NCBI RefSeq assembly: GCF_014145615.1
Contig: NZ_JACIVH010000042.1
Span: 1 to 64,000, forward strand
From: Limosilactobacillus balticus
GTDB lineage: Bacteria; Bacillota; Bacilli; Lactobacillales; Lactobacillaceae
DNA length: 64,000 nucleotides
Direction of reading: 5' to 3'
Shown: positions 46,868 through 55,927 of the stretch, one piece after another
How the letters are laid out: each line of letters opens with the position of its first letter
Numbering within the stretch: the first letter of the stretch is position 1
Notes under the pieces: model-generated
Databases searched by the model: none
Told to the model about the DNA's origin: nothing
The model's input: the letters and a program-made list of their open reading frames with translations, nothing else
Program-made: the position numbers and the translations under genes

Positions 46868-48049
46868 TCAATCAAATTTAGGAAAGCGTTTAACTAATTG
46901 ACCTACTAAAAGCGCAACTACGATTATAACTGGCACTAGTTCAATCGGAACTAATAATAACAATAGGATAATTGTCAATAACGGTTTTTCTAAAATAAAG
47001 GTAAGGCTGGCTGTGATCACAACAATCGCATTTACCCGTACATCTCCTGGCAACATCATCGCACAGGCAGCTCCTACTGCGACGCTCGAAAAAATAGCCG
47101 GGAAAATAGTTCCTCCCCGCCATCCCATTGCAAACCCCAGATTACTCATTACGGCTTTTACAAGCGCTACAACTAATAGGAAGGTGATTGAACGATTAAA
47201 GGCTTCGTGGGTAAAAGGAACTATTCTAAACTCCCCGGAAAACAAAATATCGCTTGTAATTAACGAGCTAACCGCCAAAATCAGCCCAAAAATCCCACCT
47301 TGCCAAACTTTGCTTATTTTTGTGTTAATTATTAGTGCAGCCCAATTTTCTAAGTGAACAAACAGCCACCCAAAAGCAATCCCGATGATAAATGTCGGAA
47401 TACTCGTTAATACATTGATCCATTCCCAATTAATAACCCGATGGTGAATCCCAAAAACGCCTTCTTCAGGAAAAAGTTTAAACACAATTGCCGCGCCTAT
47501 TATTCCAATCCCAACCAATCCTGAAATAACAAAAATTCGTTGATATTTATTTTTAAAAAGCTGACCAAACCTAGGAGCACGGACTAAATCTTGCGTTTGC
47601 ATTTTACCATGCCAAAGATAAACCTTCTGGCGCGTTGAAACTGCCCAGCGCAAACGATCACCAAGCCAATTAATCATGCTACTAGTTAAGACTGTTGTAG
47701 AAGCTTCTGGTCCGATGCTTCCGCCAGCTCCGAGGACTAATAAACCAAGAATAAAAGACTTCCACCAATTATGATAATTTAAATACCCCTTCATCCTTAC
47801 TTGAGTCAGCACTTGTTCAATCGTTAATGGGTAATTACCCCATCGTTTATTCAAAAAACCAATCAAAAATCCTAATGGAATACACACTAAAAACGGATAC
47901 CATTTACTACCAACTGTCATATCAAGGTATTGATGCCAAACTAAATCAATTACCCAGTTAACTAAGTTTAAATATGCCGCTGTCAGCATGCCAATTATTA
48001 GGCTCCAAACCACAGCATATATCCCAATATTAAGTCGCCAAAATCTCAT
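46868..48049 (-). CDS. ClC-family chloride channel/transporter
   Basis: 393 residues with about ten membrane helices. ClC selectivity motifs are visible as GAGGSIGPEASTT (GxGIPE-like) and GWRGGTIFPAIF (GKxGPxxH/GREGP-like position). No CBS domains follow. It begins 2 nt after the histidine kinase stop, the last gene of a four-gene operon with a small alarmone synthetase and a two-component system. Chloride or fluoride transport, possibly for pH homeostasis, is inferred. Confidence 0.85.
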   Translation of the reverse strand: MRFWRLNIGIYAVVWSLIIGMLTAAYLNLVNWVIDLVWHQYLDMTVGSKWYPFLVCIPLGFLIGFLNKRWGNYPLTIEQVLTQVRMKGYLNYHNWWKSFILGLLVLGAGGSIGPEASTTVLTSSMINWLGDRLRWAVSTRQKVYLWHGKMQTQDLVRAPRFGQLFKNKYQRIFVISGLVGIGIIGAAIVFKLFPEEGVFGIHHRVINWEWINVLTSIPTFIIGIAFGWLFVHLENWAALIINTKISKVWQGGIFGLILAVSSLITSDILFSGEFRIVPFTHEAFNRSITFLLVVALVKAVMSNLGFAMGWRGGTIFPAIFSSVAVGAACAMMLPGDVRVNAIVVITASLTFILEKPLLTIILLLLLVPIELVPVIIVVALLVGQLVKRFPKFD

Positions 48050-48051
48050 TC

Positions 48052-49299
48052 TTACTTCCCTACTTCTTTTAACGTTAAGATAAAAGCTAGTTTACCATTT
48101 GTATACTTCGCTGTAATTTTCCCTTTCAATTGTTTAACGATATATTGCGCCATGGAAAGCCCAATTCCAAAACCAGCTTTTTGTCCTTGAGTGTGCGATT
48201 CATCAACCCGGTAAAAGCGGTTAAAAAACTTTTTAACATCAAGACTTTTACCATCTTTATAGCTATTCGCAACTGTAATAATTATATTTTTACTATGATT
48301 AGGTGAGGCCACTGTAAAGTCAATTTCGCCCTGTGGATCACAATACTTATTTGCATTATCAAGAAGAATATTTAACAGTTCCCGTACTAAATTTTCATCA
48401 GCATTTGCTACCAAACCTTCATCAATCTGCACATTGAACTGTTTCTGCTCAGTTGAAATTACACTCTTGAAACTGCTAGCCACATTCTGGGCAATTTGGC
48501 TTACATTTACCGGTACCACCATTAATGTCGGTTGTTCTTGCATGCGCGCAAGTGATACTAAATTATTAATTAACTTTGTCAGACGGGTAACCTGTTGTTT
48601 GGTACTTGCCGTCCATTCATTTTCACCATTTATAATCTCTTGCATTTCATTGTTCGCTGAAATAACGGTCAATGGCGTTTTTAGTTCGTGACTCGCATTA
48701 GTTATAAATTCTTTTTGTCGCTGCTCTGCTTCAATGATCGGTCGAATTGCCCGACGCGAGTAAAGGGTTAAAACAATGGTATATAGAACTAAAACAATTA
48801 TACTCAAGATCAACCCCGTATGCATTAGTGATCGCGTCCGAGCCATAAGAAGTGATTCATCAAGAAAGACAATTACTTTTTCGCCGTTTTTATTACGAAT
48901 CTTATAAGCATAATTGACCCCGTGATACAATAACTGTCCGCTATGGACCTTTCTTCTTATAAGACGGTCTGTCATTGCCCGTGCATCCTGCGGCGTAACG
49001 GTTGCAATATGATCATCCTGCACTTCCGTTACTTGATTTTTACTATCGACCAGTACAGCAAAATAACGATATTGATGAAGGCCTTCACGTGAAAATTGAG
49101 GTTGATTATCGTCAGCAGTACTGATCCCTTTTCGGGGAATTTGGCCATCGTTATTTACCAAAATCGTTAATACCCGTTCAATTTCTTGGTGTGACTGATA
49201 GTAAGTAAGGGTACAAATACTGCCAACAATTGTCAAAATTACAAATAATAACGCAGCGGTTGCGATTGCAATAAATTTATAGCGAAAACGTTGAATCAT
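48052..49299 (-). CDS. Sensor histidine kinase
   Basis: 415 residues. Two membrane helices (residues ~8-32 and ~160-180) enclose an extracellular sensing loop of ~125 residues. The HisKA box FITNASHELKTPLTV carries the phospho-acceptor His204. The ATP-binding domain has LLDNANKYC (N box) and GFGIGLSMAQYIV (G box). ATG 49299 has GGGGG 7 nt upstream; a GTG at 49317 overlapping the regulator stop codon (GTGA) is also possible. The kinase pairs with the response regulator just upstream. The stimulus is unknown. Confidence 0.9.
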   Translation of the reverse strand: MIQRFRYKFIAIATAALLFVILTIVGSICTLTYYQSHQEIERVLTILVNNDGQIPRKGISTADDNQPQFSREGLHQYRYFAVLVDSKNQVTEVQDDHIATVTPQDARAMTDRLIRRKVHSGQLLYHGVNYAYKIRNKNGEKVIVFLDESLLMARTRSLMHTGLILSIIVLVLYTIVLTLYSRRAIRPIIEAEQRQKEFITNASHELKTPLTVISANNEMQEIINGENEWTASTKQQVTRLTKLINNLVSLARMQEQPTLMVVPVNVSQIAQNVASSFKSVISTEQKQFNVQIDEGLVANADENLVRELLNILLDNANKYCDPQGEIDFTVASPNHSKNIIITVANSYKDGKSLDVKKFFNRFYRVDESHTQGQKAGFGIGLSMAQYIVKQLKGKITAKYTNGKLAFILTLKEVGK

Positions 49300-49313
49300 T
49301 CCTTGACCCCCTA

Positions 49314-49976
49314 TCACGCAATCATAAACGGTCCAGTTTTTTCACCACTAATTGTTACCTGAGATTGAATTGCCTGTAATTTTTGTCGTAAATAACAGAT
49401 ATTAATCCAGAGATCTTCTTGATCAGCAGTTTCATTCTCATCCCAAACATGATTGATAAGTTCATTCGTCGATAATTCTTTATTAGCATTCAAGATAAAG
49501 TACTGAAGTAAGCGATTTTCCCGATTTGTTAAACTAATCGAATTATGACTTTCAAGTGATTGATCATTACCATTAAGGGTCAAGTCACCAAACTCAAGAA
49601 CATCTACTTGGTAAGAATCATCTCGCCGTTGACGGGAACGCAAACGGGCGAGTAGTTCTTTTAAGGAAAATGGCTTAGTCAAGTAATCGTCAGCACCGGC
49701 ATCAAGACCAGTGACCTTATCATCTTCTTCACCCATTGCTGTTAACATCATAATATAAGTTCGATTACCAGTCGCTCTGATTTCCTTTAATGCTTCCAAT
49801 CCTGATTTAACAGGCATCATAATGTCTAAAATTATGACATCATAAGCATTTTCTTTCGCCTGATCAACGGCTTCTTGACCATTATTAGCAATATCAACTT
49901 GATAACCACTCGCCGTCATTGCTGAACTCAATACATGAGATAGCTGTTGTTCATCTTCTGCTACAAGGATTCGCAT
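49314..49976 (-). CDS. OmpR-family response regulator
   Basis: 220 residues. The receiver domain has the acidic pair in VAEDEQQ, phospho-acceptor Asp51 (VIILDIMMP), the Thr at MLTAMGEE and Lys in LTKPFSLKEL. A C-terminal winged-helix domain follows (LTNRENRLLQYFI...LWINICYLRQKL). ATG 49976 has AGGAAGG 8 nt upstream and follows the stop of the alarmone synthetase gene directly. It is cognate to the downstream histidine kinase and likely controls its own operon, including the ClC gene (inference). Confidence 0.92.
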   Translation of the reverse strand: MRILVAEDEQQLSHVLSSAMTASGYQVDIANNGQEAVDQAKENAYDVIILDIMMPVKSGLEALKEIRATGNRTYIMMLTAMGEEDDKVTGLDAGADDYLTKPFSLKELLARLRSRQRRDDSYQVDVLEFGDLTLNGNDQSLESHNSISLTNRENRLLQYFILNANKELSTNELINHVWDENETADQEDLWINICYLRQKLQAIQSQVTISGEKTGPFMIA

Positions 49977-49977
49977 C

Positions 49978-50598
49978 TTAATCGCCTTCCTCACTAGAAT
50001 TAATTAATTGCCGAATTGTTTGCATTTGAACGTCGCATGATGCCAATTGATCAGCACAACGTTTAAGTTCGCGGCCAATTCGCTCTGGATTTTTAATATT
50101 ATGTTTATATTTCATCTCATGTTCAAGACTTGCCCATGAATCCATTGCGATCGTCCGTAACTGAATTTCAACATAAAAATGTCCAGGATTATTTCCTTCA
50201 ATATCTTGATATGGAACTGTTTCATCAATAATGACATGATAGCTCCGATATCCATTTGGCTTTGCATTTGTAATATAATCTTTTTCCTTAATAACCTCAC
50301 ACCAATCAGCTTGCCGTAATTGGTAAAGGCAACGGTTGATATCATCGATAAAGTTACAAACAACTCTGATTCCCACCGCATCGCGACACTTTCGTAAAGC
50401 TGATTCAGTAGAGACCGGATAACCTTTTCGTTGGCATTTTTCTTCCATACTCTCGGAAGTCTTTACCCTGGCAATTAGATGTTCATAAAGTTTCGGTTGC
50501 TTATCCTGTATTGTTTGCTGATTTAGCTCCTTGATTCGGTCAGTTGTGAGGGAAAGAATATTTGACAAAATCTGCTCATATGGGCCATAAATTGACAT
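49978..50598 (-). CDS. Small alarmone synthetase, RelQ/YjbM-like (p)ppGpp synthetase
   Basis: 206 residues: a synthetase-only protein without the HD hydrolase or TGS/ACT domains of long RSH enzymes. Motifs: GIRVVCNFIDDI, KDYITNAKPNGYRSYHVI, and VEIQLRTIAMDSWASLEHEMKYK (not quoted past 20 residues per part). ATG 50598 has AAAGGAGG 8 nt upstream. It is the first gene of an operon with a two-component system and a ClC channel, an unusual link between (p)ppGpp synthesis and envelope sensing. Confidence 0.92.
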   Translation of the reverse strand: MSIYGPYEQILSNILSLTTDRIKELNQQTIQDKQPKLYEHLIARVKTSESMEEKCQRKGYPVSTESALRKCRDAVGIRVVCNFIDDINRCLYQLRQADWCEVIKEKDYITNAKPNGYRSYHVIIDETVPYQDIEGNNPGHFYVEIQLRTIAMDSWASLEHEMKYKHNIKNPERIGRELKRCADQLASCDVQMQTIRQLINSSEEGD

Positions 50599-50685
50599 CA
50601 CATTTTCCTCCTTTAATTTGAATATTATACAGTACTTACTACTAAAGAATACCCTAAGAATAGCATTTTTAAGATGACTTAAATT

Positions 50686-51168
50686 TTACTCAGTCCGCAA
50701 TCTTTCCACATAGTCATCTACTTGCTTTTTTTGTGGTCCAGTTTGGTAGAATTCTTTGCTTAATTGAGTCAAGGTTAAGTTCTTTGTTTTTAGTTTTGTA
50801 TTGTGCTGAGAAGTGTATTTTATGATTACGGTTTGGTCTTCCTCTTTAAAGAAAATCACCGTCCCATCTTGGTCATCAGCTGCTACTAGATAGCTATAGT
50901 CATCTACCCCCGCTGGAACGGTGTCAGATGGCTTAACAATTCCATAAACGAGTTGATTTGCAACAATATTTTGTTTTAGCCACTCGGGAGATATTGCTAA
51001 GCCCGCTAAAACACCAATTTGCTGGTCGGTAAATTTTGGCCGCAGCTGTTGACTTGACTGTGTTTCATCCTGAACTTGCTGAGGGGAAGGCCGATTAAAG
51101 TTAATTGTAACTACTACCCATAAGCAACTAATTAAAATAATGATTGTTATAATTACTTTTCTTTTCAT
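50686..51168 (-). CDS. Small exported or membrane-anchored protein of unknown function
   Basis: 160 residues. A hydrophobic N terminus (KVIITIIILISCLWVVVTI, residues ~4-22) acts as signal anchor; the Cys is not in a good lipobox. A Gln/Ser linker follows, then a small globular domain (FTDQQIGVLAGLAISPEWLK, ...YGIVKPSDTVPAGVDDYSYL, ...TVIIKYTSQHN) that resembles small exported proteins common in lactobacilli; I cannot name the family. It lies between the alarmone operon and the pgmB terminator. Confidence 0.7.
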   Translation of the reverse strand: MKRKVIITIIILISCLWVVVTINFNRPSPQQVQDETQSSQQLRPKFTDQQIGVLAGLAISPEWLKQNIVANQLVYGIVKPSDTVPAGVDDYSYLVAADDQDGTVIFFKEEDQTVIIKYTSQHNTKLKTKNLTLTQLSKEFYQTGPQKKQVDDYVERLRTE

Positions 51169-51178
51169 AATTTCACAT

Positions 51179-51215
51179 AAAAAAGGCGCACCTAGATTAT
51201 TCTAAGTACGTCTTT
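51179..51215 (-). terminator. Terminator of the maltose operon
   Basis: On the minus strand AAAGACGTACTTAGA pairs with TCTAGGTGCGCCTTT (one mismatch, two G-U) and ends in TTTTT, 30 nt after pgmB. Confidence 0.82.
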
Positions 51216-51244
51216 ACGGATTGTTAAAAGAGAGAAATTGGATC

Positions 51245-51907
51245 TTAATTCATTTGCGCTTTAATAGCAGCTAAGGATACGTCGCCAGTCTTATCGAACT
51301 TAACATCAGCATCCTGCAAATCAGCACCAAAACCAATTGATAATTCACCAGCACGGTTAATTGATTCAATTCCGGCTTGGGCATCTTCAAGTCCCGCTAC
51401 TTGGTCAGCTGGAAGATCCATTAATTTAGCTGCTTCTTGGTAAATTTCTGGATCTGGCTTACCATGGCTTAAGTTTGCTGGATTAACGATTCCTTCAAAG
51501 TAATCAGTTAATTGCAAATACTTAAGAACCTTTGGCGCATTTTTCGAAGCAGAAGCTAATACAATATGGTAACCGTTAGCTTTCAATTCATCTAAGAAGT
51601 CTTTCATTCCTGGAAGAATATCGGCAGGTGTTAGCGTTTCAACTAATTTAATATAGTTATCATTCTTTTCAGTTGCCAAAGCTTCTTTTTCTTCTTGAGT
51701 ATAGTCATTTTCATGGCCACCAGCCTTCAAGATTAATTCCAAAGAATCCATTCGACTAACACCTTTTAATGCATCAGCCAATTCTGGAGTCCATTTAGTC
51801 CCAACCTTGTCAGCTAATTGGTGCCATGCTTGACCATGAAAACGAGCAGTGTCAGCAATAACACCATCAAGGTCAAATGCAAAACCTTTCAAATCTTCAA
51901 ACTTCAT
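51245..51907 (-). CDS. pgmB: Beta-phosphoglucomutase
   Basis: 220 residues, HAD superfamily. It converts beta-glucose 1-phosphate, the product of maltose phosphorylase, to glucose 6-phosphate. The HAD motif FAFDLDGVIADTA holds nucleophile Asp12 and acid/base Asp14; LASASKNA and GLEDAQAGI are motifs II and IV, typical of PgmB. ATG 51907 has GGAGG 8 nt upstream; a TTG 15 bases earlier overlaps the SD. It follows mapA by 18 nt and ends the maltose operon. Confidence 0.95.
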   Translation of the reverse strand: MKFEDLKGFAFDLDGVIADTARFHGQAWHQLADKVGTKWTPELADALKGVSRMDSLELILKAGGHENDYTQEEKEALATEKNDNYIKLVETLTPADILPGMKDFLDELKANGYHIVLASASKNAPKVLKYLQLTDYFEGIVNPANLSHGKPDPEIYQEAAKLMDLPADQVAGLEDAQAGIESINRAGELSIGFGADLQDADVKFDKTGDVSLAAIKAQMN

Positions 51908-51925
51908 CTCAAATGCCTCCAAGAA

Positions 51926-54178
51926 TTATTTTAATTCCAGTTTCTTACCGTCAAGATCGATAGTAATTGGATCACCTGATACAAGATCGATCTTAGTACC
52001 ATGCTTATCAACCTTAACCTTCAAGATCCGACCACGGAACATTTGACGGAATTGGTATGAATCCCACTTCTTAGGTAAGAATGGTGCATAATGCAATTGA
52101 CCATCGCGAACCCGCATACCAGCAAATCCTTGAACGATATCAAGCCATGAACCAGTCATTGAAGTGATGTGAAGTCCATCAGAAGTATCGTTGTTGTAGT
52201 TATCAAGGTCAAGACGTGCTGAACGTTCATACAATTCAACGGCCTTATCTTCGTAACCAATATCAGCAGCGATAATTGAGTAAACTGAAGCAGAAAGACT
52301 TGATTCGTGAACAGTAAATTGTTCGTAGAAGTCGAAGTTATTCTTCTTTTCTTCCTTAGTAAAGTCATCAATAAAGTCCCAGAGACCTTGGATAACATCA
52401 CCTTGTTTTACGTATGGTGAACGTAAGATCTTATCCCATGACCAGTGTTGGTTAAGTGGTAATTGGTCACTTGGAATTTCAGAAACTGGAGTCAAGTCCT
52501 TGTCCATGAAGCCATCGTTTTCTGGGAAGATGTCCTTTTCCTTGTCGTAAGGAAGGTACATGTTGTCTACAATACCCTTCCACTTACGCTTTTCGTCTTC
52601 TGAAACATTAAGCTTCTTGGCTACCTTTTCATCTACTTGGTCTAAGATGTCAAGGGTGTATTGAAGAGTCCAACGACAAAGAAGGTTAGTGTACCAGTCA
52701 TTGTTTACGTTGTTGTCGTATTCGTCAGGACCAGTTACGGCATGAAGCATGTACTTGTTCTTGTTTTGGGAGTAGTGAACACGGTCTGCCCAGAAACGAG
52801 AAATTTCAGTAAGAACTTCTGCCCCTTCGTTAAGAACGTATGACTTGTCGCCAGTGTACTTAGTGTAAAGGTAAATAGCAAAGGCAATGTCTCCGTTACG
52901 GTGGATTTCTTCAAAGGTAATTTCCCATTCGTTGTGACATTCAATACCGTTGAAGGTAACCATTGGGAATAATGCACCATCAAGTCCTTGTTCCTTAGCG
53001 TTAACAAAGGCACCGTCTAATTGCTTGTAACGGTACATTAATAAGTTCCGAGCAACTTCTGGATCTGCAACCCCAAGATAAACTGGAATACAGTAAGCTT
53101 CAGTATCCCAGTAAGTAGCACCACCGTACTTTTCACCAGTGAATCCCTTTGGACTGATGTTAAGACGGTAATCTTGACCATAGTAGGTGGAGAAGAGTTG
53201 GAAGAGGTTGAAACGAATACCCTGTTGAGCTCCTTCATCACCTTCAATTTCAACGTCAGACTTAACCCAACGATCTGCCCATTCTTTAATATGTGGATCA
53301 AGTAAATCGTCAAAACTTTGATTATCAAGTTGGTCGCTCAATACTTCCAAGTTCTTTTCAATATCTGCTTGGGAATCGTAATCACGAGAAGTCATTACGA
53401 TACTACGCTTTTCAAAGTTAACTTCTTTACCAGCAGCTACAGTACCAGCAAATGTGTTGTAAGCGTGCTTTTCGTCAGTGCCGTCACCCACGTGGTCAAG
53501 GTTAGTCTTTGAAGTAGTCTTCATTCCAACGATGAATTGTGGAGTACCAAAATCATTCTTCTTAGTCATAGAAGTTAATTCAGCATGTTCGCCATCAGCA
53601 GACTTGCCTAAAACGTTCCAGAATTGTTCATCGTAGTTAGCGTCTTCGTTGTATACATCAGCATCAATCATGCTAGTAATTTCAACCTTAGCATCACTGT
53701 TGCCACGGTTCTTAATGTGGAGACGTTGACCAACTAATTCTTTTTGGGTAACACTAACAAAACGTTCAAAATTGAAGTACATTTCAGTACCACCAATTTC
53801 AACAGTAAAGCGCCGTTCTAAGACACCACGCTTCATGTCAAGATCAAGCTTAAAGTCTTTTGGTGTTTGCTTTGCTAAGTCGAGTTGTTCACCATTAACC
53901 TTAATGATTAACTTCATGAAGTTGACAGCGTTGATCATCTTACCAAAGTACTTAGGATAACCATTCTTCCACCAACCAACACGAGTCTTGTCAGGGAACC
54001 AAACTCCACCGAGGTAGATACCTTCCATGTGGTCACCACTGTAACCTTCTTCAAAGAAGCCACGCATACCAAGATTTTCATTGGCTAAACTAGTCATTGA
54101 TTCTTGTAAACGCTTGTCTTGTGGGTCCCATTTGTGAGTAGCAACATGCCAAGGGGCAATATCAAATGTTCGTTTCAT
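51926..54178 (-). CDS. mapA: Maltose phosphorylase (GH65)
   Basis: 750 residues, the usual length. It cleaves maltose with phosphate to glucose and beta-glucose 1-phosphate, saving one ATP per maltose. The N-terminal beta-sandwich starts at DIAPWHVATHKWD, the (alpha/alpha)6 barrel carries YWDTEAYCIPVYLG and the catalytic acid Glu486 in VTGPDEYDNNVNNDWY, matching the known L. brevis enzyme. I chose ATG 54178 (GGAATTGAG upstream); an ATG 21 bases earlier has no SD. It lies between the permease and pgmB, in one operon. Confidence 0.96.
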   Translation of the reverse strand: MKRTFDIAPWHVATHKWDPQDKRLQESMTSLANENLGMRGFFEEGYSGDHMEGIYLGGVWFPDKTRVGWWKNGYPKYFGKMINAVNFMKLIIKVNGEQLDLAKQTPKDFKLDLDMKRGVLERRFTVEIGGTEMYFNFERFVSVTQKELVGQRLHIKNRGNSDAKVEITSMIDADVYNEDANYDEQFWNVLGKSADGEHAELTSMTKKNDFGTPQFIVGMKTTSKTNLDHVGDGTDEKHAYNTFAGTVAAGKEVNFEKRSIVMTSRDYDSQADIEKNLEVLSDQLDNQSFDDLLDPHIKEWADRWVKSDVEIEGDEGAQQGIRFNLFQLFSTYYGQDYRLNISPKGFTGEKYGGATYWDTEAYCIPVYLGVADPEVARNLLMYRYKQLDGAFVNAKEQGLDGALFPMVTFNGIECHNEWEITFEEIHRNGDIAFAIYLYTKYTGDKSYVLNEGAEVLTEISRFWADRVHYSQNKNKYMLHAVTGPDEYDNNVNNDWYTNLLCRWTLQYTLDILDQVDEKVAKKLNVSEDEKRKWKGIVDNMYLPYDKEKDIFPENDGFMDKDLTPVSEIPSDQLPLNQHWSWDKILRSPYVKQGDVIQGLWDFIDDFTKEEKKNNFDFYEQFTVHESSLSASVYSIIAADIGYEDKAVELYERSARLDLDNYNNDTSDGLHITSMTGSWLDIVQGFAGMRVRDGQLHYAPFLPKKWDSYQFRQMFRGRILKVKVDKHGTKIDLVSGDPITIDLDGKKLELK

Positions 54179-54266
54179 TGAAATCTCAATTCCTTTCATC
54201 TGAAATAAAGGTAGTCTTTAACCTGCCTTTATTATAACTTAATTAATTTGTTTTATTAAATAACTC

Positions 54267-55616
54267 CTATTCAGCATAAGTTTCCTTGATGGTAGCTACT
54301 GAAAGAGCACCAAGAGCCATTACAATACCAGCAAGGATAAACATGTGAACTTGTGAGTGTCCAAATAATGGGAATAAAGCAAAACTCAATAATGAAGCAA
54401 CAATCTGTGGTAAACAAATTGAACCGTTGAATAATCCAAGGTATGTACCCATGTGCTTACCAGTCAATGCGTTTGTGACGATTGTTAATGGATAAGTGTT
54501 CATCGCAGCCCAAGCAATACCAACTAATGTGTAAGAAATGATTAATACCCATTGGTTGTGAATAAAGAAGACGGAAATAAATCCAAGGGCCCCGAGAAGA
54601 AGGCTACCACCATAACCGAGCTTGTGGTATTTGTTTGGTACCTTAGCTAAAACATATGACCAGATAACCGCAGCGATTGATTGAACAGCAGCAAGAACAC
54701 CGTACCAGTTACCAGCAGCTTGGTAACCAGCAGAAGTAGCATCAACAGTATTCCAAACATTTTTGGCAATAGCACCAGCTGAGTATGTCCAGAGGTATTG
54801 GAAGGCAAACCAACAGAAGAATTGAACAAGGGTAACTGTCCAGAATGCTTTTGGAGCGTGCTTCAAAAGCGTAAGCCAGTTTCCACCTTCTTTGTTATCA
54901 TCTTCAGTAATACCATGGTACTTTGCGTAAGTTGCTGGATCATATTCATGAACCCGGAAAACTGTAAACAAACTAGTAACAACTAACAATGCTGCTCCAA
55001 CGTAGAAGGCAATAATAACGGAATCTGGAACAACTCCTCGTTTAGCAGTGTTACGAACTCCAAACCAAGCAGTTAAGATAAATGGGAAAACAGCAGCCAA
55101 CACCGCACCTGTGTTAGATAAGAAACTTTGAATCCCATAGGCATAACTCTTTTGATCATCATTAACCATGTCACCAACCATCATCTTAAATGGCTGCATT
55201 GCCACATTTGATGAAAGGTCAAGCAAAGCAACAGTAATTGCACCGAACCAAAGCGCAGCAAGCGAACCATACCCGAAACCGAAACTTCCTGAATTAGGAA
55301 GTAAAATCATAACGATAACAGCAACAATCATTCCCAATAGTAAGTATGGTAACCGCCGACCACCTAATTTTGGTGCCCATGTACGGTCTGAATAATAACC
55401 AATGATTGGTTGAACAATCAAACCAGCTAATGGTGGTAAGATGAAGAACCAGCCAAGGTTGTTAGGGTCGGCCCCAATAGTTTGGAAAATCCGACTCATT
55501 TGAGAACTCTGCAGAGTAAAAGCTGTCTGAACACCAAGGAATCCAAAGTTGATCATCCAGATGGTACTCTTTGAGAGAGTAGGTAATCCAGCCCCCGTGG
55601 ACTTTTCTTGACTCAT
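54267..55616 (-). CDS. Maltose permease, MFS (SLC45-like)
   Basis: 449 residues, about 12 membrane segments, with FLGVQTAFTLQSSQMSRIFQ, GYYSDRTWAPKLGGRRLPYL and LLDLSSNVAMQPFKMMVGDM. ATG 55616 has AAGGAG 9 nt upstream; a TTG nine bases earlier touches the SD. It opens the maltose operon ahead of mapA and pgmB. Its closest relative in the window is the permease at 22534-23907, with the same promoter architecture and operator. Proton symport of maltose is inferred from context. Confidence 0.92.
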   Translation of the reverse strand: MSQEKSTGAGLPTLSKSTIWMINFGFLGVQTAFTLQSSQMSRIFQTIGADPNNLGWFFILPPLAGLIVQPIIGYYSDRTWAPKLGGRRLPYLLLGMIVAVIVMILLPNSGSFGFGYGSLAALWFGAITVALLDLSSNVAMQPFKMMVGDMVNDDQKSYAYGIQSFLSNTGAVLAAVFPFILTAWFGVRNTAKRGVVPDSVIIAFYVGAALLVVTSLFTVFRVHEYDPATYAKYHGITEDDNKEGGNWLTLLKHAPKAFWTVTLVQFFCWFAFQYLWTYSAGAIAKNVWNTVDATSAGYQAAGNWYGVLAAVQSIAAVIWSYVLAKVPNKYHKLGYGGSLLLGALGFISVFFIHNQWVLIISYTLVGIAWAAMNTYPLTIVTNALTGKHMGTYLGLFNGSICLPQIVASLLSFALFPLFGHSQVHMFILAGIVMALGALSVATIKETYAE

Positions 55617-55667
55617 TGCTAACAACTCCTTAACTTATAAAATAGTTCTAAAAGACACTTATGATTA

Positions 55668-55760
55668 TTGTAAGCGCTTCATACATTATTGCAATATTAA
55701 TAATATCAAATTTGGAAATTTTGTGCAACCGCTTGCGCAAAATTTTAGAAAACGGTTGCA
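55668..55760 (-). promoter_or_regulatory. Maltose operon promoter with tandem MalR-type operators and a cre-like site
   Basis: On the minus strand TTGCAC (plus 55723-55728) and TATTAT (plus 55700-55705) are 17 nt apart. TGCAACCGCTTGCG (55724-55737) overlaps the -35. AGAAAACGGTTGCA (55747-55760) is a second, degenerate site upstream. TTGTAAGCGCTTCATA (55668-55683) downstream has the AAGCGCTT centre of a cre site. The region 55617-55927 contains no gene; a plus-strand frame at 55661-55912 lacks an SD and any motif. Confidence 0.82.
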
Positions 55761-55855
55761 GATTTTTGCAATTTAAAGTTATTACCATGACTAAACTTAG
55801 AAGTGGGATTATTATAATTAATTATTTAAAACATACTCAGCTTAATAAAATAAAG

Positions 55856-55903
55856 AAGGCAAGTAATAGAGAAAAACTTCAAGTTTCCTCAAGTACTTGC
55901 CTT
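55856..55903 (-). terminator. Terminator of the thiolase operon
   Basis: AAGGCAAGTA and TACTTGCCTT form a perfect 10-bp stem with a long loop; on the minus strand TTCTTTATTTT follows. Confidence 0.75.
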
Positions 55904-55927
55904 TTACGATGAAAGTTATTCTTGGTA

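Noticed and set aside
55661-55912. Possible 83-aa plus-strand gene upstream of the maltose permease
   Set aside because: It covers the promoter, the operators and the thiolase terminator; no SD and an A/T-biased composition typical of non-coding DNA.
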